A stretch of 64,000 nucleotides of DNA from BOG-931 sp963781725 (lineage in GTDB: Bacteria; Pseudomonadota; Alphaproteobacteria; Rhizobiales; Xanthobacteraceae). The stretch covers positions 558,001 to 622,000 of the forward strand of contig CAWAGV010000001.1 in NCBI GenBank assembly GCA_963781725.1, given 5' to 3'. Shown piece after piece: positions 23,299-32,652 of this stretch (position 1 is its first letter; each line of letters opens with the position of its first letter). The notes under the pieces are model-generated. The model made no database searches. It was not told the DNA's origin and was given only the letters and a program-made list of their open reading frames with translations. The translations under genes were made by a program, and so were the position numbers.

Positions 23299-24912
23299 TC
23301 ACATTTCCGGCAGAGCACGTTGCAGCAGCAATTCGATGGCTGAATCGTCCAAACCTGCCGCGCCGTAAATGACACTGTGACGATCAACCATGCGTGTCTT
23401 GATGAATGCATCGACAATCACTGTGGGCGCGCTGGCCCGAAGCGCAGCCGCACCGGCCAAGACGGCAAGATGCCCGACCAGCGCGCGGGCATTGTTTTCA
23501 CTTGCTTCCAGAGCGAGCGGCGCTGCGCCGGCATCGCGCACCAGCGAGGCGACGAGATCGGCTCCGCCCTCGCCCCTGAGCGCACGAAGCACATCAAGAC
23601 ACATGACGTTCCCCGAACCTTCCCAGATCGCATTGACCGGGGACTCGCGGTAAAGCCGCGGCAACACGCTGTCCTCGACGTAACCATTGCCGCCGAGGCA
23701 TTCCATGGCTTCGAAGGCAAAGCCGGGGGCGAGCTTGCAGATCCAATATTTTGCCGCCGGCGTCAGTTGCCGTGCATACGCCGCCTGGTGAGGATCGTTG
23801 GCGGCAAGATCAAGCGCGCGCGACAGCCGCATTACCAAGGCGACTGCGCCTTCAACCTCCAGCGCCATGTCGGCAAGCACCGCACGCATCATCGGCTGGT
23901 CGGCAAGACGCTTGCCGAACACCTGACGATGACGGCAGTGATGCAGCGCCTGGACCAACGCCATCCGCATCAATCCGGCGGAGGCGACGGCACAGTCGAG
24001 CCGGGTCAATTGCACCATCTGCAAGATCGTACGGATGCCGGCGCCCTCGTCGCCGACGCGCCAACCCAACGCGTCGGTGAACTCGACCTCGCTCGATGCG
24101 TTCGAACGATTGCCGAGCTTGTCCTTCAACCGCTGGAACCGCAGCGCATTGACCGAGCCATCGGGGCGAAAGCGCGGCAGCAGAAAGCAGGTCAGGCCGC
24201 CAGGCGCCTGCGCGAGCACGAGAAAAGCGTCGCTCATCGGCGCCGAGAAGAACCATTTGTGGCCGACGATCGTGTAGGCATCGCCGGCGGGCGTGGCCGT
24301 CGTCGTGTTGGCGCGCACGTCGGTACCGCCCTGTTTTTCGGTCATGCCCATGCCGAGCGTCATGCCCGGCTTTTCGCTCCATGGCCGAAATGTCGCGTCA
24401 TAGCTTCGCGTGGTGATTTTGGGCACAACCTTTGCGGCGAGGGCAGGCTCGACGGCAAGCGCGGCCACTGAAGCCCGCGTCATCGTGATCGGACACAAGT
24501 GCCCGGTTTCGATCTGGCCGGCCATGTAGAACCGCGCCGACCGCAAAACTTCCGCGGGCGCAGGCGCGCGCGTGCCGACACTGGTCCAGGTCGACGCGTG
24601 CAGGCCCGCCGCGACGCTCTGCATCATGAACTGATGGTAGGCCGGGTGAAACTCGACCGTGTCGCGGCGGAAGCCTTTGGCGTCGAAGATCGCGAGCTTG
24701 GGCGGATTTTCATTGGCGCGGCGGCCGAGCGCAAACATTTCCGCGGTTCCCCACTGGCTGCCGAACGCCGACAGCGCCGCCGCATCCGAGCCCGCACCGT
24801 TGGCCGCGACCGCCTCTTTGAGCGGTGTATCGCTCGCGAACAGATTGACGTTTTCGTAGGGCGGGGACTGGTTGAAGACTTCGTGGGTATCGAAGCGCGA
24901 CCGCGTAACCAT
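23299..24912 (-). CDS. aidB: AidB-type acyl-CoA dehydrogenase family protein
   Basis: 537 residues from ATG 24910-24912 (MVTRSRFDTHEVFNQSPPYE), matching the length of E. coli AidB (about 541). The N-terminal FNQSPPYENVNLFASD and the flavin-dehydrogenase core (GMGMTEKQGGTDVRANTT, CLGGNGYVEDSVLPRLYRE, SPVNAIWEGSGNV) are characteristic. AidB is a flavoprotein of the alkylation (Ada) response that binds DNA; no ada gene is seen here. It is divergent from pyrB, with 132 bases between. Confidence 0.93.
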   Translation of the reverse strand: MVTRSRFDTHEVFNQSPPYENVNLFASDTPLKEAVAANGAGSDAAALSAFGSQWGTAEMFALGRRANENPPKLAIFDAKGFRRDTVEFHPAYHQFMMQSVAAGLHASTWTSVGTRAPAPAEVLRSARFYMAGQIETGHLCPITMTRASVAALAVEPALAAKVVPKITTRSYDATFRPWSEKPGMTLGMGMTEKQGGTDVRANTTTATPAGDAYTIVGHKWFFSAPMSDAFLVLAQAPGGLTCFLLPRFRPDGSVNALRFQRLKDKLGNRSNASSEVEFTDALGWRVGDEGAGIRTILQMVQLTRLDCAVASAGLMRMALVQALHHCRHRQVFGKRLADQPMMRAVLADMALEVEGAVALVMRLSRALDLAANDPHQAAYARQLTPAAKYWICKLAPGFAFEAMECLGGNGYVEDSVLPRLYRESPVNAIWEGSGNVMCLDVLRALRGEGGADLVASLVRDAGAAPLALEASENNARALVGHLAVLAGAAALRASAPTVIVDAFIKTRMVDRHSVIYGAAGLDDSAIELLLQRALPEM

Positions 24913-25044
24913 TGCGATTTCCTCGGCAACTCCCTTGCACGGGAGCCTATCATGGCCTCCTCCGCGTTTTCCGGTGCATCGCTTGATCAATAACGCTCAC
25001 CGGGCTTGCCGGACCGCGCGGATTGGGCCTATAGCACCGCTTTA

Positions 25045-26487
25045 ATGACCAAAACCCGGCCACTGACCCGCCACATCATTTCGATCAACGACCTGACCAA
25101 TGCGGAGATCGAAACGGTCTTCGAGGTCGCCCAGGGATTTTTGAAGGAACTCGCCGACCCGAAGATCCATTACCGGATCGGACGCAGCACCAGTCTGGCG
25201 TCAAAATCCATCCTGGCGACCCTGTTCTACGAGCCCTCAACGCGCACGCGCCTGTCGTTCGAAAGCGCCATGTTGCGGCTCGGCGGCGCCAACATCACCA
25301 GTGCCGATCCGGCGGTGAGTTCCGCTGCCAAGGGCGAAAGCCTCGCCGATACCATCCGCGTCATCTCCAACTACGCCGACATCGTGGTGATCCGCCATCC
25401 GCGCGATGGCGCAGCACGGCTCGCGGCCGAGTATGCGCAGATACCGGTCATCAATGGCGGCGACGGCAGCCATGAACACCCAACCCAGACACTGTGCGAC
25501 CTCTTCACGCTGCTTTCGAAGAAAAAGTCGCTGAAGAACATGAAGGTCGCAATTTCAGGCGATCTCAAAGGCAGCCGCACCATTCATTCGTTCGTCTATG
25601 CGCTGGCCCGTTTCGGCGCGACCATCGATCCCCTGCCCGCACCTGGCATGGAGCTGCCCGAGCACGTCGATCGCCGGCTGCGCGAAGAGTTCAACTGCCA
25701 CATGGTGTCCAAGGAGTCCGGACAGGCAAAGAGCGGCTCGCTTGACGCGCTCTATGTCACTGCCGACCAGCCGCACCAGTTGTCGCTCATTCCCGACCCC
25801 GTGGTCGATTACGGACCGCTGCTGCAAAAGAAGATCGACGCGGTTTATGTGACGCGCTTCCAGAAGGAACGCTGGGCGGAAAAGGACCGGCCCTATCCGA
25901 AGATCGACGCAAAAGCCCTGGGCGAGGCGAAGTTTTCCGACGCGAGCGTCATGCATCCCTTGCCGCGCGTCAACGAACTCGATCCCTCGTTCGACAGTGA
26001 CCGGCGCGCGGTCTACTTCCAGCAAGCGGCCTATGGCGTGCCGATCCGCATGGCGCTGATTTCACTGCTTCTGCACCTGCACAAGAACAAGACAATTCGC
26101 GAGTTTGACCGTGGCTTCGCCAAGTCAAAGCATCCAATTTACGTTCAACCGATCGGCGTCGGGCTACATTGCGATAATCCCAATTGCATCACTGCCGATC
26201 CCGCCGAGCGGCAATACGCGGCCAACAAATTCTATGTGGTCGGGGAAGACTCGCCGCAACAGTGCAGGCTGCGCTGCGTCTACTGCGAAAAAGACGTCGA
26301 TGAGGAGGCTGCCTCCGGTTTCGTCGTCGGCGATACGACCAAACACACTTTCAGCGACGGGTTGGGCACGCTGCTTCGCGGTTCGGAAGACAGGCTTCGC
26401 CATCTTGTCATTCACCGCAGCGCCAAAGACGCCGAAAAAGCGGGATTCGTGTCGCGAACGCCGCGAACCAGAGCCCGCGCCAGCTGA
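25045..26487 (+). CDS. pyrB: Aspartate carbamoyltransferase with C-terminal PyrI-like zinc module
   Basis: Catalyses carbamoyl phosphate plus aspartate to carbamoyl aspartate in pyrimidine synthesis. From ATG 25045 it is 480 residues, about 160 longer than ordinary PyrB. Catalytic motifs are present: FYEPSTRTRLSFESAMLRLG, SAAKGESLADT, HPTQTLCDLF, TRFQKERW, MHPLPRVNELD. After residue 370 comes a zinc-site pattern, Cys376-x4-Cys381 and Cys411-x2-Cys414 (CDNPNCI, CVYCEKD), strikingly like the zinc domain of the E. coli regulatory chain PyrI, but with no N-terminal allosteric domain. A further basic 65-residue tail follows. Fused PyrB-PyrI proteins exist elsewhere; here only the zinc part seems to be fused. 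Confidence 0.95.
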   Translation: MTKTRPLTRHIISINDLTNAEIETVFEVAQGFLKELADPKIHYRIGRSTSLASKSILATLFYEPSTRTRLSFESAMLRLGGANITSADPAVSSAAKGESLADTIRVISNYADIVVIRHPRDGAARLAAEYAQIPVINGGDGSHEHPTQTLCDLFTLLSKKKSLKNMKVAISGDLKGSRTIHSFVYALARFGATIDPLPAPGMELPEHVDRRLREEFNCHMVSKESGQAKSGSLDALYVTADQPHQLSLIPDPVVDYGPLLQKKIDAVYVTRFQKERWAEKDRPYPKIDAKALGEAKFSDASVMHPLPRVNELDPSFDSDRRAVYFQQAAYGVPIRMALISLLLHLHKNKTIREFDRGFAKSKHPIYVQPIGVGLHCDNPNCITADPAERQYAANKFYVVGEDSPQQCRLRCVYCEKDVDEEAASGFVVGDTTKHTFSDGLGTLLRGSEDRLRHLVIHRSAKDAEKAGFVSRTPRTRARAS

Positions 26488-26505
26488 TCGCGGGTGGCTG
26501 AACAG

Positions 26506-27108
26506 ATGCCTCAGCTTCTCGAATATGCAGTGGCTCTCGTCTTTGGTTACCTGTGCGGTTCGATTCCGTTCGGCGTTTTGTTGACGCGCCTTGCTGGTGC
26601 GCCTGACCTTCGCACTGTCGGCTCCGGTAATATTGGCGCGACCAACGTGCTGCGAACCGGCAGAAAAGGCCTCGCCGCGGCGACGCTGCTGGGCGATATG
26701 CTCAAGGGCACCGTCGCCGTTGTCGTGGGGCTTTACTACGGCGAGAGCCTCGCCATCGCCGCCGCGTTCGGCGCCTTTCTCGGTCACCTTTTCCCGTTCT
26801 GGCTCAAATTCAAAGGCGGCAAAGGCGTCGCCACCTATATCGGTCTTTTGCTTGGCTTCGGTGCGTGGCTCGCGTTGCTGGCTTTTTGCGTCCTCTGGCT
26901 CGCGATCGCCGCCGCGAGCCGCTATTCATCGCTCGCGGCGTTGCTGGCGAGCGCTGTAACTCCTGCGGTTCTGTGGTGGACCGGTGAAGGGCAACGGGCC
27001 GCGTTGTTTCTGGCCTTGACCGTCCTGCTATGGATCATGCACCGCGCCAATATCGCCCGCCTGCTCAACGGCACCGAGAGCAGGATCGTCCGCAAAACCG
27101 AAGCTTAG
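26506..27108 (+). CDS. plsY: Glycerol-3-phosphate acyltransferase PlsY
   Basis: Integral membrane enzyme that transfers acyl from acyl phosphate to glycerol 3-phosphate, the first step of phospholipid synthesis. 200 residues from ATG 26506; an in-frame GTG at 26494 is an alternative. Motifs: GYLCGSIPFGVLLTR, the G-N loop GSGNIGATNVLRTG, HLFPFWLKFKGGKGVAT, and a final HRANIARLLNGTE. It is 18 bases after pyrB; a dihydroorotase gene, often found in between in relatives, is absent. Confidence 0.95.
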   Translation: MPQLLEYAVALVFGYLCGSIPFGVLLTRLAGAPDLRTVGSGNIGATNVLRTGRKGLAAATLLGDMLKGTVAVVVGLYYGESLAIAAAFGAFLGHLFPFWLKFKGGKGVATYIGLLLGFGAWLALLAFCVLWLAIAAASRYSSLAALLASAVTPAVLWWTGEGQRAALFLALTVLLWIMHRANIARLLNGTESRIVRKTEA

Positions 27109-27184
27109 GCGCGTCGCCCCTCCCCGCCTTCGCTTGAGGGTTGTAGGGTGTTTACCGGAGCGGCAATTCTGCCCCGGGGGCGTA

Positions 27185-28306
27185 GTGAACAGTACAACGA
27201 AAGGCGTTCGTCTCAGCGACGAACAACGGATCGACTGGCTGCGTCTCATTCGCAGCCAGAACGTCGGACCGCGCACATTTCGTACCCTCATCAATCACTT
27301 TGGCGGCGCGCGCGCAGCCCTCGATGCGCTGCCGTCGCTGGCGCGCCGCGGCGGCAGCGCAGCGGCGCCGAGGATCTATTCCCGCGAACAGGCGGAGCGC
27401 GAAATCGCCGCCGCCAACAAACTTGGCGCAACGTTCGTCGGCACGGGCGAGCCGGAATATCCGCTACGGCTGCAAATGATTGACGACGCGCCGCCGCTGA
27501 TCGCGATACGCGGCAATCACGCGGCGCTGGATATGCCGACCGTTGCGATCGTCGGATCGCGCAACGCGTCCGCCGCCGGCTTGAAGATGGCGCAAATCAT
27601 TGCCCAGGGCTTGAGTGAAGCGGGGTTCGCCACGGCGTCAGGACTGGCGCGCGGCATCGATGCTGCTGCGCACCGCGCGAGCCTTGCGACCGGAACGATC
27701 GCCGTCCTCGCCGGCGGCCATGATCACATCTATCCACCGGAGCACGAGGGGTTGCTTGCAGCGATTTTGCCAAACGGCGTTGCGCTGACGGAAATGCCCT
27801 TCGGCTGGGAGCCGCGGGCGCGGGATTTTCCCCGCCGCAACCGGCTGATTTCGGGACTGGCGCTTGGCGTCGTCATCGTCGAGGCTGCGAGACGCTCCGG
27901 CTCGCTGATCACGGCACGGCTCGCGCTTGAACAAGGCCGCGAAGTATTCGTCGTTCCGGGCTCGCCGCTCGATCCACGGGCCGAGGGGACCAACAGCCTG
28001 CTCAAGCAGGGCGCAACTCCGGTGACCGAGACCGCGGATATCGTTTCCGTCCTTCAACCGATCATGGGTATCGAGATGCCAGCGCGCGAGCCGGAACAGG
28101 ACGACGGCAGACCGGCCCGCGATCTGGAGCCGGCCGCCAGTGAACGAAGCCGGGTTGTGAGCCTGTTAAGCCCAACGCCGGTGTCGATCGACGATCTGGT
28201 GCGGCTGTCCCAAACTTCGCCACGGGTGGTGCGTATGATTCTTCTGGAGCTCGAAATAGCCGGGCGGCTTGAACGCCACGGCGGTGGGCTGGTTTCGCTG
28301 ATCTAG
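27185..28306 (+). CDS. dprA: DNA-processing protein DprA
   Basis: Loads RecA on incoming single-stranded DNA in transformation. 373 residues from the GTG at 27185 (VNSTTKGVRLSDEQRIDWL). The Rossmann-fold core is clear: PTVAIVGSRNASAAGLKMA, GLARGIDAAAHRASL, GTIAVLAGGHDHIYPPEH, EMPFGWEPRARDFPRRNRLI, and VFVVPGSPLDPRAEGTN. A C-terminal winged-helix (DLVRLSQTSPRVVRMILLEL) completes the usual domain set. An upstream in-frame start at 27134 exists, but the N-terminus it adds is atypical. Confidence 0.95.
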   Translation: MNSTTKGVRLSDEQRIDWLRLIRSQNVGPRTFRTLINHFGGARAALDALPSLARRGGSAAAPRIYSREQAEREIAAANKLGATFVGTGEPEYPLRLQMIDDAPPLIAIRGNHAALDMPTVAIVGSRNASAAGLKMAQIIAQGLSEAGFATASGLARGIDAAAHRASLATGTIAVLAGGHDHIYPPEHEGLLAAILPNGVALTEMPFGWEPRARDFPRRNRLISGLALGVVIVEAARRSGSLITARLALEQGREVFVVPGSPLDPRAEGTNSLLKQGATPVTETADIVSVLQPIMGIEMPAREPEQDDGRPARDLEPAASERSRVVSLLSPTPVSIDDLVRLSQTSPRVVRMILLELEIAGRLERHGGGLVSLI

Positions 28307-28311
28307 TACGC

Positions 28312-29508
28312 ATGCCGAATCTTATCAAAGCGACCCTGCAACGGGCATTGCCTGCATTCGTCCTCGTCGTTGCCCTGGGAAGCAATGGCCGGAGCGAGAC
28401 CTTCGACGCATTCGTCGCCGCACTGTGGCGCGATGCCCAGGCGCAAGGCATTACCCGCGCCACTTTCGATGCCGGTCTCGCCGGCGTGATGCCGGACGGG
28501 CGCGTGACCGGCGCGATGTTGCGCGCACCGGAATACGGCAAACCATTCGGCGTCTATGTGAACGCCCTGGCGTCGCCGTCGCGGCTTGGCGACGCCATAC
28601 GCAAGTCGGCGCAGTGGGCCGACACGCTGCGCGCCGTCGAGAAGAAATTCGGCGTGCCGGCGCCAATTCTGGTCAGCATCTGGGGCGTCGAATCGTCTTT
28701 CGGCGAAGCGCAGGACCACTGGGACGTGTTCCGATCGCTGGCAACGCTGGCGCAAGCGCATTTTCAGGAGCCGTTCTTTCACGACGAGTTGCTCAGCGCG
28801 TTCAAGATGCTTCAGTCCAGCAATATTCCCCGCCGCCAGTTTCTCGGCTCATACGCCGGCGCGATGGGTCAGGCGCAGTTCATGCCGTCGAGCTTTCTGA
28901 AATACGCGGTCGACTTCGACGGCGACGGCCGCGCCGACATCTGGACCGATGTGCCTGACGTCCTCGCCTCGATTGCGAATTACTTGCAGAAATCCGGCTG
29001 GCAATCCGGCTTGCCGTGGGGCTTCGAGGTCATCGTACCGCCGGGCTTCGACTACCAGACCAGCCGCGGTTCGTTCCCCGATTGGGCGAAGCGCGGCTTC
29101 AAACGCGCTGACGGCAGCGAGATACCGATTAACGGCGACGCGATCCTGTTCCTTCCAAGCGGCGCGGGCGGACCGGCTTTCCTGGTCACGCAGAATTTCG
29201 TCGTGCTCAAGACCTATAACAACTCCGACGCCTATGCGCTCTCGGTCGCGCATCTTGCCGACCGCCTCTACGGCCTTGGGCCGATCCGCGCCGCGTGGCC
29301 GGCAAACGACTTCCAGCCCTCACGCACCGAGCGGATCGCGTTGCAGCGGAAACTGGCATCGCTCGGCTACAAGGTCACCGACTTCGACGGCCACATCGAT
29401 TTCGATCTGCGCGACGACATCCGCGCCATGCAGCGGAAGTTCGGGATGATTCCCGACGGCTACACAAGCCGGACCTTGCTTGATCGTCTCGGCATTAGCG
29501 CCCGGTGA
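28312..29508 (+). CDS. MltB-type lytic murein transglycosylase with peptidoglycan-binding domain
   Basis: Cleaves glycan strands of peptidoglycan in the periplasm. 398 residues; the first 28 are a likely signal peptide (LPAFVLVVALGSNGRSE). The catalytic glutamate is Glu127 in ILVSIWGVESSFGEA, followed by the family motifs GSYAGAMGQAQFMPSSFL, YAVDFDGDGRADIW and VASIANYL-like DVLASIANYL. A C-terminal PG_binding_1 domain covers about residues 340-395 (LQRKLASLGYKVTDFDGHID). It lies six bases after dprA. Confidence 0.94.
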   Translation: MPNLIKATLQRALPAFVLVVALGSNGRSETFDAFVAALWRDAQAQGITRATFDAGLAGVMPDGRVTGAMLRAPEYGKPFGVYVNALASPSRLGDAIRKSAQWADTLRAVEKKFGVPAPILVSIWGVESSFGEAQDHWDVFRSLATLAQAHFQEPFFHDELLSAFKMLQSSNIPRRQFLGSYAGAMGQAQFMPSSFLKYAVDFDGDGRADIWTDVPDVLASIANYLQKSGWQSGLPWGFEVIVPPGFDYQTSRGSFPDWAKRGFKRADGSEIPINGDAILFLPSGAGGPAFLVTQNFVVLKTYNNSDAYALSVAHLADRLYGLGPIRAAWPANDFQPSRTERIALQRKLASLGYKVTDFDGHIDFDLRDDIRAMQRKFGMIPDGYTSRTLLDRLGISAR

Positions 29509-29512
29509 CCCG

Positions 29513-29743
29513 TCAGCTCGATTGCCGTGACTTGACTGGATTGCCTGCTTGTTCGCGGTCGGCAGATCCCTTGGACACTTCGTTCGCTTCAACGCAAGCC
29601 ATGTCGAGGATGTAGCCGAGTGCGTCGAACCCGTTGGCGCGAGCGAGCTGGCGAAGTTCTCGGGTAAGCGCCCCTATATAAAGAGCAACCGCAGCCGGAA
29701 ATTCGACCGTGTTTGTTTGGCTGCTGTCGTTCGATTGAGGCAC
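29513..29743 (-). CDS. Small conserved hypothetical protein
   Basis: 76 residues starting at a GTG (CAC 29741-29743). The central segment AAVALYIGALTRELRQLAR followed by NGFDALGYILDMACVEA resembles short Rhizobiales proteins of unknown function that contain a LYxGxLTxELxxLARxNGLDxLGYLLxMA pattern. It is convergent with the transglycosylase, five bases away. The start codon is uncertain because the ribosome-binding site is weak. Confidence 0.6.
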   Translation of the reverse strand: MPQSNDSSQTNTVEFPAAVALYIGALTRELRQLARANGFDALGYILDMACVEANEVSKGSADREQAGNPVKSRQSS

Positions 29744-29970
29744 GCATCGACCGTATACATTAACGATAGTAAATACAATATTACAACCTATAGGAGTATT
29801 GGCCGGCTGGGGTCCTTAGCAGTTCCGAGAGACATTTGCGCTTTAGCTATACGGGCGGGTTCCAGTGCAACGATTTGACAGGCGGGGTCACATTACCCAT
29901 GTTCCCGGCGCCCCGGTCGCCGTAGACGGGGCAGTCGATCCCTAAAAAACTAGCGTATTCAAAGGCTTCC

Positions 29971-32610
29971 ATGCAGCTTGTTCTCGTAGAATCGCCCGCC
30001 AAGGCAAAAACGATCAATAAATATTTGGGCCGCGACTACGAGGTCATGGCGTCCTTTGGCCATGTGCGAGATCTGCCGCCGAAGTCCGGTTCCGTCGATC
30101 CCGACGCTAATTTCCGCATGCTTTGGGAAATCGATCCCAAGGCGCAGAAGCGGCTCAACGACATCGCGCGTGCGGTCAAAGGCGCCGACAAGCTGATCCT
30201 CGCCACCGACCCGGATCGCGAAGGCGAAGCCATCTCCTGGCACGTGCTCCAGATCCTCAAGGACAAGAAAGCGCTAAGCGGCCAGCCGGTCGAGCGTGTC
30301 GTGTTCAACGCCATCACCAAGCAGGCGGTGACCGAGGCGATGAAGCATCCGCGCGCCATCGATCAGGCGCTGGTCGACGCCTATCTCGCCCGCCGGGCGC
30401 TGGACTACCTCGTTGGTTTTACGCTTTCGCCGGTGCTGTGGCGCAAGCTGCCGGGCGCGCGCTCCGCCGGCCGCGTCCAGTCGGTGGCGCTGCGGCTGGT
30501 CTGCGACCGCGAACTCGAAATCGAGAAATTCGTCCGCCAGGAATACTGGTCGCTGGTCGCGACGCTGGCGACGCCGCGTCAGGAAACTTTTGAGGCCCGC
30601 CTGGTCGGCGCCGACGGCAAGAAGCTGCAGCGTCTCGACATCGGTTCCGGCGCGGAAGCGGAGAACTTCAAGCAGGCGCTGGAGACGGCGGCATTCACCG
30701 TCGCTTCAGTCGAAGCCAAGCCGGTCAAGCGCAACCCCTATCCGCCCTTCACCACGTCGACGTTGCAGCAGGAAGCGAGCCGCAAGCTCGGCTTTGCCCC
30801 CTCGCATACGATGCGTGTCGCGCAGCGGCTCTATGAAGGTGTCGATATCGGCGGCGAGACCATCGGTCTTATCACCTATATGCGAACCGATGGCGTGCAG
30901 ATCGCCGACGAAGCAATCGTCGCCGCACGCAGCCAGATCGAAACAGACTACGGCCGTAACTATGTGCCGGGTTCGCCGCGCCGTTACGAGACCAAGGCGA
31001 AAAACGCGCAGGAAGCCCACGAAGCAATTCGTCCCACGGAGATGTCGCGCCGTCCGCGCGATACCAAGAGCTTTCTCGATGCCGATCAGGCCAAGCTGTA
31101 TGAGCTGATCTGGTTGCGCACGATCGCAAGCCAGATGGAGTCTGCGGAACTCGAGCGCACCACGGTCGATATCACCGCCAATGTCGCGAGCCGCGTGCTT
31201 GAGCTGCGCGCCACCGGCACGGTGGTGAAATTCGACGGCTTCCTGACGCTGTACCAGGAGAGCAACGACGACGACCCGAGTGACGAAGATTCCCGCCGGC
31301 TGCCGGAGATGAGCCGGGGCGAGAAGCTCGCCAAGCGTTCGATCGCCGCAGATCAGCATTTTACCGAGCCGCCGCCGCGCTACTCCGAAGCGTCGCTGGT
31401 GAAGCGGATGGAGGAGCTCGGCATCGGCCGGCCTTCGACCTACGCCTCGATCCTTCAGGTGCTCAAGGATCGCAAATATGTCCGCCTCGACAAGCGCCGC
31501 CTGCTCCCCGAGGACCGCGGCCGTGTCGTCGTGGCGTTTCTCGAAAGCTTCTTTGCCAAATACGTTGAATACGACTTCACCGCCGGGCTCGAGGAACAGC
31601 TCGATCTCGTGTCCAACAGCGAAGTGGCGTGGCGCGACCTGCTGCGCGATTTCTGGAAGGACTTCATCGGCGCGATCGACGAGACCAAGGACCTGAAAAT
31701 CTCGAACGTGATCGATGCGCTGAACGAGCTGCTGTCGCAGCACCTGTTCCCGCCACGCGAAGATGGCAGCGATCCGCGTGTGTGCCCGACCTGCGGCACC
31801 GGACAGCTTTCGCTCAAGCTGTCACGGTTCGGCGCCTTCATCGGCTGCTCGAACTATCCGGAGTGCAAACATACCGCGTCGCTGAACGGCAGCGCCGGCG
31901 AGGTTTCCAACCGCAAGCTCGGCGAAGACCCGGCAACCGGCCTTGAAATCAGCGTCCGCAGCGGCCGATTTGGCCCGTACCTGCAACTTGGCGAAGCCAA
32001 GGAGGGCGAAAAGCCGAAGCGCGCCAGCCTGCCGAAGGGCGTCGCACCGGACGAGATGGATCTTGAGCGCGCAATCAAGCTGCTCTCACTGCCGCGCGAC
32101 GTCGGCATTCATCCTGAAGACGGCGAGCCGATCAAAGCCGGCATCGGCCGTTATGGGCCGTACGTGCAGCACGGCAAGACCTACGCCAACCTCGAAGACG
32201 GCGACGATGTGTTCCACATCGGCCTCAATCGGGCGGTGACGCTGATCGCCGAGAAGCGCGCGAAGCCCTCGAAGGGCCGCCGCTTCGGCGCCGATCCGGG
32301 ACGTCCGCTTGGCGACCATCCGGCCAAAGGCGGTCCGGTGGTGGCGAAGAAGGGACGCTACGGACCGTATGTCAGCCATAACGGCGTCAACGCGACATTG
32401 CCTGCCGACAAGACACCCGAGACCGTTACACTCGAAGAAGCTGTCGCGCTGATCGATGCACGGGCCGGCAGCGGGCCGGCACCGCACGCAAGGCCACGCA
32501 AGGCCACGCGGCCGTCGCCCGGCACCGCGCGGGTCGTCAAGGCGCCGAGCAAGCGGCCCGGTGCTCGCGGCGGCAAGCGGCCGCCGAAGGCGACACAGGC
32601 TGCCGAGTAG
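29971..32610 (+). CDS. topA: DNA topoisomerase I
   Basis: Type IA topoisomerase relaxing negative supercoils; 879 residues. The Toprim domain starts at the N-terminus (VLVESPAKAKTINKYLG, later ATDPDREGEAISWH), the catalytic tyrosine is Tyr303 in IGLITYMRTDGVQ, and GRPSTYASILQVLKDR is present. One canonical zinc finger follows (CPTCGTGQLSLKLSRFGAFI then CSNYPEC), then several TopoI-repeat modules (GRFGPYLQLG, GRYGPYVQHG, GRYGPYVSHN) and a Lys/Arg/Pro-rich tail. A TTGACA hexamer lies at 29875-29880, but no convincing -10 element follows. Confidence 0.97.
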   Translation: MQLVLVESPAKAKTINKYLGRDYEVMASFGHVRDLPPKSGSVDPDANFRMLWEIDPKAQKRLNDIARAVKGADKLILATDPDREGEAISWHVLQILKDKKALSGQPVERVVFNAITKQAVTEAMKHPRAIDQALVDAYLARRALDYLVGFTLSPVLWRKLPGARSAGRVQSVALRLVCDRELEIEKFVRQEYWSLVATLATPRQETFEARLVGADGKKLQRLDIGSGAEAENFKQALETAAFTVASVEAKPVKRNPYPPFTTSTLQQEASRKLGFAPSHTMRVAQRLYEGVDIGGETIGLITYMRTDGVQIADEAIVAARSQIETDYGRNYVPGSPRRYETKAKNAQEAHEAIRPTEMSRRPRDTKSFLDADQAKLYELIWLRTIASQMESAELERTTVDITANVASRVLELRATGTVVKFDGFLTLYQESNDDDPSDEDSRRLPEMSRGEKLAKRSIAADQHFTEPPPRYSEASLVKRMEELGIGRPSTYASILQVLKDRKYVRLDKRRLLPEDRGRVVVAFLESFFAKYVEYDFTAGLEEQLDLVSNSEVAWRDLLRDFWKDFIGAIDETKDLKISNVIDALNELLSQHLFPPREDGSDPRVCPTCGTGQLSLKLSRFGAFIGCSNYPECKHTASLNGSAGEVSNRKLGEDPATGLEISVRSGRFGPYLQLGEAKEGEKPKRASLPKGVAPDEMDLERAIKLLSLPRDVGIHPEDGEPIKAGIGRYGPYVQHGKTYANLEDGDDVFHIGLNRAVTLIAEKRAKPSKGRRFGADPGRPLGDHPAKGGPVVAKKGRYGPYVSHNGVNATLPADKTPETVTLEEAVALIDARAGSGPAPHARPRKATRPSPGTARVVKAPSKRPGARGGKRPPKATQAAE

Positions 32611-32652
32611 GTCCGCAGGCCACTGGCCAGGGGTGCGGCCAATGAGTGGCCA

